Of a stretch of 64,000 bases of DNA, positions 57,287-64,000 are shown piece by piece. The stretch spans positions 1 to 64,000 of the forward strand of contig NZ_BAGJ01000068.1 in the NCBI RefSeq assembly GCF_000308775.1, in the 5' to 3' direction. Position 1 is the stretch's first letter. Every line of letters begins with the position of its first letter. The position numbers and the translations under genes were made by a program. The notes beneath the pieces are model-generated. The model was not told where the DNA came from. It saw nothing but the letters and a program-made list of their open reading frames with translations, and did not search any database. The stretch is from Nocardia testacea NBRC 100365. GTDB lineage: Bacteria > Actinomycetota > Actinomycetes > Mycobacteriales > Mycobacteriaceae.

Positions 57287-59689
57287 TCAGCGCACCAGCA
57301 GTGCCACCGGAAGCCGGGCGAACAGTTTCTCCGTACGGGCGCGGTTCTGGAAGGTGTGCCCGGTGAGCCGGTCGGTCCAGGACCCGCCGGAGAGGTCGAT
57401 ATAGGTATCGCCCCAGCCGGTCTCGCCGATCGCGACGCTGTGCCGGGTGACGGCCACGATGATCTCCGGGTCGGCGCCGACCCGGCCCCGGGCGTAGGCG
57501 ACCAGTTTGTCGGCGTGCTCACCGTGCCCGAACACCGGGGTGTAGGTACCGCCGACAAAACACTCCGGACGTTCCCGCCGCAACCACAGCGCGTAGGCGA
57601 CCAGCCACATCTTGGCGGCGCCGGTGATATCCAGCGGCGGGGTCGTGGTGAGGGTGTGCAGCATCCCGCCCCGGGACCCGAAATCGACCGGGCGGCGATT
57701 GTCGGGGTCGACCAGCGAGTCCTCCCAGATCTCACACCCCTGGTAGATGTCGGGGATACCCGGCGCGCACAGTTGCAGCAGTTTCTGTGCCAGTGAGTCC
57801 GACCAGGCGTGCGGGGCCAGGTCGTGGGCGAGGTCGGTGAGCTGGCGGCCGACCGGCCCGTCGATCACCTGATCGAGCCAGGCGTGCACCGCGTTCTCGA
57901 ACTCGGTATCGGGTTCCTCCCAGGAGGTGTGCTCCCCGGACTCGCGCATCGCCTTCTCGGCGAATCGGTGTACCCGGTCGCGCAGGCCCGGGACCGAGGG
58001 CGCCGGCCGCCCGTCGGCCGGCCACATGCCGAACATGTTCTGCAGCAGGAACAGTGCGGTGGCGCCGTCGGGCGGGGGCAGCTTCTCGAGCCACAGGGTG
58101 ACCGCGCGGGCCCACATCCGGGGCACCTGGGAGAGCACCCCGATCCGGGCCCGCACATCTTCGCCGCGTTTGGTGTCGTGGGTGGACAGGGTGGTCATCG
58201 AGGCGGGCCAGCGGCGCGCGCGGGAGGCGTTGGCGAGATGGAATTCGTTGACGGTGCGGCCGAAACGTGCCGGGTTGCCGCCGATCTCCTGCAGCGACAC
58301 CAGCCGCGCCGCGCGGTAGAAGAGGATGTCCTCCACGGCTTTCGCGCCGATGGCGGTGCTCACCTGATGGAACCGGGTGAACGCGGTGCCTCCGGCGATC
58401 AGCGCGCTCACCAGGACCGACAGCGGCGCCCGTAGTTCAGCGTTGCGTTTTTCCACCTCGGCGATCACCGCGCTGATCATCCCGTACAGCGGGGTGTAGT
58501 CGGCCCGGGCGACGGGCAGGAAGGACAACACCTCGATGGTGGCATTGGTGAGCGCCATGGTGTCGAAATCGTCGGCGCCCGCGTCGGCTTTGACAGCGGC
58601 GACCAGGCGGCGCATTTCGGGCGCCAAGATGCTCTCCGCGACCGCGCGCTTGATGCGGTGTTCCTTCTCGCCGACCCACACCCGATCGCTGCCGTGCCCG
58701 GTGATGTGGCGGGACAGTTCGGTGAGGATCTGTTCCCCGGCCGGTTCGAGCAGCACCCCGCCGAAATCGGCGATGCCGTCGTAGCCGGTGGTCCCGTCGA
58801 TCGGCAGGGTGGGGTCGAGGGGTTCCCGGTTGGAGAGGGTCTTCTCCACCAGCAGCAGTCGGGTGGGCCCGATCAGCTGCCGCAGGCGCTGGAGGTACTC
58901 GGCCGGGTTGGCGAGGCCGTCGAGATGATCGACCCGGACACCGTCGATCAGATCGTGTTCGCACCAGGCCGCGAGTTCGCGATGGGTGGCCTCGAACACC
59001 ACCGGATCCTCCTGGCGCAGCGCCGCCAGGCCGCTGATCGAGAGGAACCGGCGATATCCGCAGATCCCGGATTTCCAGCTCACCAGCCGATAGTGCTGTT
59101 TGTCGTGGATCCGCAGCGCGTTGTCGCCGTCGGTGCCGGGCGCGATGGGGAAACGGAGGTCGTGCAGGGCGAGCAGCGGTTCAGGCCCGGACCGGTCGAC
59201 GGTGAGGGCGGCCGGGTCGTTCGCGCCGCGCAGCACCGGTAGCGCCAGCCGGCCGCCCACGCCGTTGCCCGGACTCCAGTCGATATCGAAGAACGACGCG
59301 AACTGGGATTTGCGACCGTACTGCAGCACATGCCACCACCAGAGGTTCTGCTGCGGATCGGCCACCCCCACATGGTTGGGCACCAGATCCATGATCAGGC
59401 CCATACCCCGGTTGCGTACTTCGTCGGCGAGTGCCTTGAGCCCGAGCGGGCCGCCCAGAGAGGCGGAGACGGCGGTGGGGTCGGTGACGTCGTAGCCGTG
59501 GGTGGAACCGCGCGCGGCCGTCATCACCGGGGAGAGATAGATATGCGAGACGCCCAGTTGCTGAAGGTATTCCGCGATGGCCGCGGCCTGGGCGAAGGTG
59601 AGTCCGTCCGGTCGCAGCTGCAGCCGGTAGGTGCTGCGGACCGGAGTGGCGCGCGGGTTGCGGCGAAAGCTCGGCGGGTCAGCGGGCAT
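57287..59689 (-). CDS. treY: Maltooligosyl trehalose synthase (TreY)
   Basis: TreY turns the reducing end of a maltooligosaccharide into a trehalosyl unit; TreZ then frees trehalose. The 800-residue protein is a GH13-type TIM barrel: N-terminal STYRLQLRPDGLTFAQAA, LGVSHIYLSPVMTAARGSTHGYDV (in parts: SHIYLSPVMTAARGSTHGYD), MDLVPNHVGV, GVRVDHLDGLANP with the nucleophile Asp, then LLLVEKTLS, and STHDTKRGEDVRARIGVLSQ. The length is typical. In many actinobacteria treX, treY and treZ are adjacent; here treY stands alone between the amidase and a cupin gene, so its partners must lie elsewhere. Confidence 0.96.
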   Translation of the reverse strand: MPADPPSFRRNPRATPVRSTYRLQLRPDGLTFAQAAAIAEYLQQLGVSHIYLSPVMTAARGSTHGYDVTDPTAVSASLGGPLGLKALADEVRNRGMGLIMDLVPNHVGVADPQQNLWWWHVLQYGRKSQFASFFDIDWSPGNGVGGRLALPVLRGANDPAALTVDRSGPEPLLALHDLRFPIAPGTDGDNALRIHDKQHYRLVSWKSGICGYRRFLSISGLAALRQEDPVVFEATHRELAAWCEHDLIDGVRVDHLDGLANPAEYLQRLRQLIGPTRLLLVEKTLSNREPLDPTLPIDGTTGYDGIADFGGVLLEPAGEQILTELSRHITGHGSDRVWVGEKEHRIKRAVAESILAPEMRRLVAAVKADAGADDFDTMALTNATIEVLSFLPVARADYTPLYGMISAVIAEVEKRNAELRAPLSVLVSALIAGGTAFTRFHQVSTAIGAKAVEDILFYRAARLVSLQEIGGNPARFGRTVNEFHLANASRARRWPASMTTLSTHDTKRGEDVRARIGVLSQVPRMWARAVTLWLEKLPPPDGATALFLLQNMFGMWPADGRPAPSVPGLRDRVHRFAEKAMRESGEHTSWEEPDTEFENAVHAWLDQVIDGPVGRQLTDLAHDLAPHAWSDSLAQKLLQLCAPGIPDIYQGCEIWEDSLVDPDNRRPVDFGSRGGMLHTLTTTPPLDITGAAKMWLVAYALWLRRERPECFVGGTYTPVFGHGEHADKLVAYARGRVGADPEIIVAVTRHSVAIGETGWGDTYIDLSGGSWTDRLTGHTFQNRARTEKLFARLPVALLVR

Positions 59690-59911
59690 ACGGTTCTCGG
59701 TCGGGGTCGGTGCGGAGCGCGGCGGGTGGACGGGCGCCGGAGCCGGCCGGCGCAGGTGCTGGAACGGCCGGAATCAGCGCGGATGCTCGGCGTCGCCCGA
59801 TGGCCGGGTGCCGCTCGGATATACCGCCGGTGGTGTCACTTCCTCGAGCAGCGAGTCGGACGCGTCCATGGGCATGACACTAGCGCCATTTCGGCGCGCG
59901 GATGCCGGGGG

Positions 59912-60469
59912 TCACTGGTCGATTGCCCGGGGCCGGTCGGCCGAGTCGGTCCAGCGGCGTGCGTAACCGGTTCGCCGGGCGATTGCGGCGAGGCTCCCCA
60001 GGGTCGCGCGCTGGAGCCAGGACGGTATTCCGGCGAGGTAGCCGTCCTGCAGTTCCCATAGCAGGGCGAGTGCCAGTGGATTGCGCGGGATCCCGGAGCG
60101 GGTGGTCGCTCCCGCCCGGTCCAGGGCGCTCCACAGCGCGAACATCTCCAGATGCCGCAGCGGCGGGCGGATCTCGTGGTCGAGCACCGTATCGGGCGCC
60201 ACGCTGCGGAACCGGTGAACGGTGCGGGCCGCCGCGTGCACCGTATCGCCGGGGCCGGCCGTGACCTCGTGGCCGTCGACGCGGAACTCGAGCGCTCCGT
60301 GCCGCACCGTCCAGCTCTCGCCGATGACCGGGTGCCAGTGTGGGCCCGCCTGCCGGGCGGGGGTGGGCAGTTCGTGGCGCAATCGCAGATAGGGGCCGTG
60401 CGCGTCGGTGCCCTCGGCGAGCACGGTGACGCGGTGACCGCTGCGGAAGGAGATGACCCGGTCCGGCAT
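59912..60469 (-). CDS. Cupin domain protein
   Basis: A 185-residue protein. The cupin barrel (about 1-105) shows the metal-binding first motif around GPHWHPVIGESWTVRHGALEF (in parts: GPHWHPVIGESWTV) with His, His and Glu, and the second motif AGPGDTVHAAARTVHRFR with His. The C-terminal 80 residues are mostly helical. The function is not known; cupins include dioxygenases, isomerases and binding proteins. The start ATG 60469 is 29 bp from the divergent marR gene and the shared palindrome, so it is probably the target of that MarR protein. Confidence 0.83.
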   Translation of the reverse strand: MPDRVISFRSGHRVTVLAEGTDAHGPYLRLRHELPTPARQAGPHWHPVIGESWTVRHGALEFRVDGHEVTAGPGDTVHAAARTVHRFRSVAPDTVLDHEIRPPLRHLEMFALWSALDRAGATTRSGIPRNPLALALLWELQDGYLAGIPSWLQRATLGSLAAIARRTGYARRWTDSADRPRAIDQ

Positions 60470-60475
60470 ACCTCT

Positions 60476-60498
60476 ATTAGAAAGGTTACCTTCGTAAT
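60476..60498. promoter_or_regulatory. MarR-type operator with overlapping divergent promoters
   Basis: The palindrome is ATTA (60476-60479), AAGGTTACCTT (60482-60492) and TAAT (60495-60498), arms matching except for two positions. It fills the 29-bp divergent gap. TACCTT (60487-60492) is 6 nt before the marR ATG, as in other leaderless promoters here. A bound MarR dimer should block both genes. Confidence 0.65.
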
Positions 60499-60969
60499 AT
60501 GTCAACGACCCCGTCACTGCTGAAACTGCTCACCCTGGCCACCCGGGCCGTCGAAGCGGAACTGAACGATGAACTGCGTCCGCGGTTGGGCGCGGAACTG
60601 GGTCCCGCGCACTACGCGGTGTTCCGGTATCTGGATCCGGCGGGATCGCGGGTGGGCGAATTGGCGGCGGCCGCGGGAATGACCCAGCAGTCGATGGGTG
60701 AACTGGTGGGTCGGCTGGAACGGGCCGGGCTGGTGCGCCGGCAGGTCGATCCGCGGGATCGGCGGGCCCGGCGGGTGGTGTGCACCGCGGCCGGGTCGGC
60801 GGCGCTCGAACTGGCCGGGGAGCGGATCGGGCGGATCGAGGAGCGGATCCGGGCGGATGTGGGGGTGGACGGAGTGGGGGAGTTGCGGCGACTGCTGGCC
60901 CGGGTGACGGCGGTGCTGGACGGGGCCGGGGGTGATCGGAGCGCGGATCCCGATCGGGTTGGCCGATGA
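60499..60969 (+). CDS. MarR family transcriptional regulator
   Basis: A 156-residue winged helix-turn-helix dimer. Seen: the N-terminal dimer helix (LLKLLTLATRAVEAELNDEL), GPAHYAVFRYLDPAGSRVGELAAAAGMTQQSMGELVGRLERAG (HTH; in parts: VGELAAAAGMTQQSMGELV), the wing GLVRRQVDPRDRRARRVVC, and a C-terminal dimer helix. MarR proteins usually repress their own and a neighbouring gene until a small phenolic or oxidised ligand binds; the neighbour here is the cupin. The ATG at 60499 overlaps the operator end, so the mRNA is probably leaderless. Confidence 0.88.
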   Translation: MSTTPSLLKLLTLATRAVEAELNDELRPRLGAELGPAHYAVFRYLDPAGSRVGELAAAAGMTQQSMGELVGRLERAGLVRRQVDPRDRRARRVVCTAAGSAALELAGERIGRIEERIRADVGVDGVGELRRLLARVTAVLDGAGGDRSADPDRVGR

Positions 60970-61082
60970 TCTCCGCCCTCGTCGTGGCGGCCGCACCACG
61001 GCCGTGCCGGGTCCGGGCGCGCACGCCCGCGCGGTGGCGGCGTGTCCCCGCTGCGGAGGTCCCGGCCCGCGGGGTTTGGTAA

Positions 61083-61099
61083 CTTGAACGGCGTTCAAG
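61083..61099 (+). promoter_or_regulatory. BioQ-type operator on the bioA promoter
   Basis: CTTGAACGGCGTTCAAG is a perfect 7+3+7 palindrome. It overlaps TAACTT (61080-61085), a -10 that would start transcription near 61092. Its core TGAAC-N3-GTTCA is the motif known for BioQ, a TetR-family biotin regulator of actinobacteria. BioQ binding is inferred. Confidence 0.7.
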
Positions 61100-61145
61100 G
61101 TTTCGTGCGGCCGGCCGCGGTCGCGCTACGACGTGGAGGATCGCC

Positions 61146-62435
61146 GTGCCCGCCGCCCCCGCAGAACTCACCGCCGCGCAGATTTCCGCCCTCGACGCGC
61201 GCCATGTGTGGCATCCCTACGGTGGCTTCCCGGCCGGCACCGAACCACTGGTCGTCGCCGGGGCCGCGGGTACCCGGCTGACGCTGGCCGACGGCCGCGA
61301 ACTGGTGGACGGAATGAGTTCGTGGTGGGCCGCTGTGCACGGCTACCGCCACCCCGTCCTGGACGAGGCGCTGATCGCGCAGTCGCGCCGGATGAGCCAT
61401 GTGATGTTCGGCGGGCTCACCCACGAACCGGCGGCCCGATTGTGCGAGTTGCTGGTGCGCCACACCCCCGACGGGCTGGACCGGGTGTTCCTCTGCGATT
61501 CCGGTTCGGTCTCGGTGGAAGTCGCGGTGAAGATGTGCCTGCAGTACTGGCGGTCGGTAGGGCGGCCGCGGAAGCGCCGGCTGCTCACCTGGCGGGGCGG
61601 ATATCACGGCGACACCTTCACACCGATGAGCGTGTGCGATCCCGAGGGCGGTATGCACGCGCTGTGGACCGATGTCCTGACCGAACAGGTCTTCGTCTCC
61701 GCTCCGCCCCGGGACTACCGCGACGATTATGTGCGCGAGCTGGAGCGAGCCGTGGCACGGCACGCGCCCGAGCTGGCCGCGATCGTGGTGGAACCGGTGG
61801 TCCAGGGAGCAGGCGGTATGCGCTGGCACGATCCCCGCTACCTGGCCGAGCTGCGCCGGTTGTGCGATGAGCACGAAGTTCTGCTGGTGTTCGACGAGAT
61901 CGCCACCGGGTTCGGGCGGACCGGTACGCTCTTCGCCGCCGAGCAGGGGCGGGTCGCCCCCGATGTCATGTGCGTGGGCAAAGCGCTCACCGGTGGGTAC
62001 CTGACCCTCGCCGCCGCGCTGTGCACGAGCGAGATCGCGGAGTCCGTCAGCGCCGCGCACGGCGGGCTCATGCACGGACCGACATTCATGGGTAATCCGC
62101 TGGCCTGTGCTGTCGCGGTGGCGTCGGTGGAACTGCTGCTCGCACGCGACTGGCGGGCGGAGGTGGCTCGGATCGGTGCCGGCCTGCGTGCGGGGCTGGC
62201 TCCGGCGGGGGAACTGCCGGGGGTGACCGAGGTCCGGGTGCTGGGCGGTATCGGGGTGATCGAGCTCGAGCGGCCGGTGGATATGCGGGCGGCCACCGCG
62301 GCCGCCGTGGCAGCGGGTGCCTGGCTCAGGCCGTTCCGCAACCTGATCTACGCGATGCCGCCCTACATCAGCGACGACGCCGATATCGCGACCGTCACCG
62401 CCGCCATGGTCGCGGCGGCACGTACGGGTTCCTGA
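61146..62435 (+). CDS. bioA: Adenosylmethionine-8-amino-7-oxononanoate aminotransferase (BioA)
   Basis: PLP aminotransferase that makes 7,8-diaminopelargonate (DAPA) in biotin synthesis, using SAM as donor. The 429-residue protein has HVWHPYGGF and [21 protein letters not shown] (quoted parts: [18 protein letters not shown]), the [14 protein letters not shown] loop, [27 protein letters not shown] and the PLP lysine in [14 protein letters not shown]. The GTG 61146 start has a GGAGGA ribosome site. bioF and bioD, next to bioA in mycobacteria, are not here. A perfect palindrome of the BioQ type lies on its promoter. Confidence 0.95.
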   Translation: MPAAPAELTAAQISALDARHVWHPYGGFPAGTEPLVVAGAAGTRLTLADGRELVDGMSSWWAAVHGYRHPVLDEALIAQSRRMSHVMFGGLTHEPAARLCELLVRHTPDGLDRVFLCDSGSVSVEVAVKMCLQYWRSVGRPRKRRLLTWRGGYHGDTFTPMSVCDPEGGMHALWTDVLTEQVFVSAPPRDYRDDYVRELERAVARHAPELAAIVVEPVVQGAGGMRWHDPRYLAELRRLCDEHEVLLVFDEIATGFGRTGTLFAAEQGRVAPDVMCVGKALTGGYLTLAAALCTSEIAESVSAAHGGLMHGPTFMGNPLACAVAVASVELLLARDWRAEVARIGAGLRAGLAPAGELPGVTEVRVLGGIGVIELERPVDMRAATAAAVAAGAWLRPFRNLIYAMPPYISDDADIATVTAAMVAAARTGS

Positions 62436-62444
62436 ACCAGGGCC

Positions 62445-62472
62445 GCCCCGGTGGCTGTGGCGCCACCGGGGC
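62445..62472. terminator. Bidirectional terminator
   Basis: An 11-bp stem: GCCCCGGTGGC (62445-62455) with GCCACCGGGGC (62462-62472), loop TGTGGC, between the convergent bioA and DUF2339 genes. Confidence 0.7.
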
Positions 62473-62490
62473 CGCAGTCCCGCGCGGGGA

Positions 62491-64000
62491 TCAGTGCGGG
62501 TCGGCCGAGGATCCGGAACCGCCGCGCCGGGCGCCGTTTTCGGCGAACGCCCGGGCGTAGCGGGTGCCGGCGATGAGCAACAGCACGCCGACCACCAGGA
62601 ACGCGGTCACCCGGATGAGGCCGTCCAGGGTCGCCAGATCGAACAGGAACAACTTGGCCAGTGCCGCGGCTGTGACCAGCAGCCCGGACCCGAGAGCGAC
62701 CTTCGCCGCCGTCGGCGTCCCCCCGCTCAGCCGGCGCAGTCCGTACAGCAGGGCGGCCAGCGCGCCGGCCATCCAGACGATGGTGGCGATACTGTGGCCG
62801 ACGACGAATCCGTCGGCGATACCGGAGATCACGCCCAGCGATACGGTGGCGGCGGTCACCAGGTAGAGGGCCGCGACGCCGGCGCCGATCCACCATCCGG
62901 TGGCGCGGGAACCGCCGGGATGCCGCGGTGCGGTGAGCCGCCCCGACCCCCACAGCCCGACCGCCACCACCGCCAGCCCGGCGATCGCCGAGGCCGCGGT
63001 CCCGGCCGACAGATCGCGGACCGCGAGCCCCTCGGTGGCCAGGGTGTCCGGGCCGGCGACCGCCAGGAAGGCGAGGCCGCCGAGCGTGGCGTATCCGGCG
63101 CCCAGCGCCGCCGCGACCCGGTTGCCCGTGCGGCCCGCGATACCCAGATAGCAGGCGGCGACGAGGAAAAGGCCCAGGGCGAGTGTCGCGTCGGTGGTGA
63201 CACCCCAGCAGGTCTCCAGCAGCGCGAACGAACCGGCGACGGCCGCGACGGTCGTGGTATGACCGGGCAGGCGAGCGACATCGCGCACCTTCGGGACCAG
63301 TGCGGTCGCCGCGAGCGACAGCAGGACCAGGGCGTAGCCCGACGAGATCGCGGTGGCGACCGGCCGGTCGAACAGGGCCGGTGCGGCCAGCAACGGGGTG
63401 GTGGCCAGCGCGCAGGTCAGGGCGGCGACGATATCCCCGGGGCGGTGCCGCACCACGACGACGGTGCCCGCCACTCCCACCACGGCGACCGCTGTGGCGG
63501 CCGCGAGCACCAGCACGTTCCGGCCGAGATCGTAGGTGCCGATCGCCGCGGCGACGACGGCGATCTGGACGGCGAGTACGGCCGGAACCGTGCGCACCAG
63601 ATGCAGGAACGGCCAGTCGTGCCGGTACTGCACCGGCACACAGGCCAGTTGCAGCACGATCAGGAACGCGAGCAGCGACAGCTCGATGCCGACGAACGGG
63701 GCCAGGACGGCGGCGCCTGTGACGACGAGAACCGCCAGCGCCTGGGAACGCCACTGCACCGCCAGCCCCACCCCGGCCGCGGCGACGCCGAGCGCGACGG
63801 AGAAGCCCGGTACCGGATGCAGCCAGTCGTAGATCGTGGTCGTCGCGACCACGTCCAGGTAGGCGCCGGCGAAACCGGTGGCGGCCAGCGCGACCCCGCC
63901 CACCCGGCCGCCGGTCTGCCGGTACACCCGCACCCCGATCCCGACCAGTGCCGCCGAGAACGCCGCCCCGGCGACGACACGGGGGACCGGACCGAAGATC
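62491..64000 (-). CDS. DUF2339-type polytopic membrane protein (5' end outside window)
   Basis: A large membrane protein cut by the window end. At least 502 residues are visible, with about 14 hydrophobic helices in a near-regular series, many Ala/Val/Gly/Leu, and a short Gly/Ser-rich tail (NGARRGGSGSSADPH). The frame remains open past the GTG at 63933 to position 64000 (reading IFGPVPRVVAGAAFSAALVG in the last codons), so the true start is beyond the window. The layout fits DUF2339, whose function is unknown. Confidence 0.78.
   Translation of the reverse strand, partial: IFGPVPRVVAGAAFSAALVGIGVRVYRQTGGRVGGVALAATGFAGAYLDVVATTTIYDWLHPVPGFSVALGVAAAGVGLAVQWRSQALAVLVVTGAAVLAPFVGIELSLLAFLIVLQLACVPVQYRHDWPFLHLVRTVPAVLAVQIAVVAAAIGTYDLGRNVLVLAAATAVAVVGVAGTVVVVRHRPGDIVAALTCALATTPLLAAPALFDRPVATAISSGYALVLLSLAATALVPKVRDVARLPGHTTTVAAVAGSFALLETCWGVTTDATLALGLFLVAACYLGIAGRTGNRVAAALGAGYATLGGLAFLAVAGPDTLATEGLAVRDLSAGTAASAIAGLAVVAVGLWGSGRLTAPRHPGGSRATGWWIGAGVAALYLVTAATVSLGVISGIADGFVVGHSIATIVWMAGALAALLYGLRRLSGGTPTAAKVALGSGLLVTAAALAKLFLFDLATLDGLIRVTAFLVVGVLLLIAGTRYARAFAENGARRGGSGSSADPH

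Overview
The window is chromosomal DNA from a high-GC, mycolic-acid-type actinobacterium, most likely Nocardia or a close relative. The evidence is a Wag31/SepF division cluster, an Emb arabinosyltransferase, a translational T-box before ileS, F420-type (Ddn-like) oxidoreductases, EspC-like type VII secretion proteins and many genes with a TAnnnT box 6-8 nt before the start codon (leaderless transcription). From memory, the core gene order follows two Mycobacterium tuberculosis blocks joined together: murG-murC-ftsQ-ftsZ-pgeF-yggS-sepF-yggT-wag31, then ileS-dinX-(lspA, rluD)-dnaE1-ilvA-treY-bioA, with lineage-specific genes between them.

Layout. 1-9.4 kb: the end of the division and cell-wall cluster, all on the plus strand. 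9.4-12.95 kb: T-box, ileS and a strong terminator. 13-18.4 kb: a membrane-anchored protein, an NlpC/P60 hydrolase, galU (minus), a DinB polymerase with a Tudor-like tail, and an Mtb12-like lipoprotein. 18.4-24.2 kb: an Emb arabinosyltransferase and a CtpE-like P-type ATPase. 24.2-24.94 kb: no gene, but a long imperfect inverted repeat that ends at the phzF start codon. 24.9-29.8 kb: PhzF-like isomerase, a membrane-anchored protein, rluD-lspA, a lipoprotein and a VOC protein. 29.9-36.2 kb: a carboxylate-uptake module made of a LytTR regulator, a small membrane protein, an SSF symporter, a DUF485 protein, an ActP-like symporter and a convergent LytS-type kinase, with a CRP-like site. 36.7-41.2 kb: a secreted protein, dnaE and a DUF4236 microprotein. 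41.4-43.9 kb: a four-gene minus-strand operon, lower in GC, that looks like a type VII secretion substrate locus and is the most novel part of the window. 44.3-50.8 kb: Ddn-like protein, polar amino-acid ABC transporter, phosphotriesterase-like lactonase, PucR regulator and a membrane protein. 50.8-64 kb: ArsR-GNAT fusion, serine hydrolase, ilvA, a second Ddn-like protein, an amidase, treY, a cupin/MarR divergent pair, bioA with a BioQ-type operator, and a DUF2339 protein cut by the window end.

Regulatory features read directly from the sequence include the T-box with mutually exclusive antisequestrator and sequestrator pairings, a CRP-like palindrome before the DUF485/ActP pair, a 17-bp perfect palindrome on the bioA promoter, a MarR-type palindrome filling a 29-bp divergent gap, tandem palindromic units between pucR and the phosphotriesterase gene, and several perfect-stem terminators. 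Three short upstream ORFs end on the start codon of the next gene (yggS, sepF, dinB), suggesting translational coupling.
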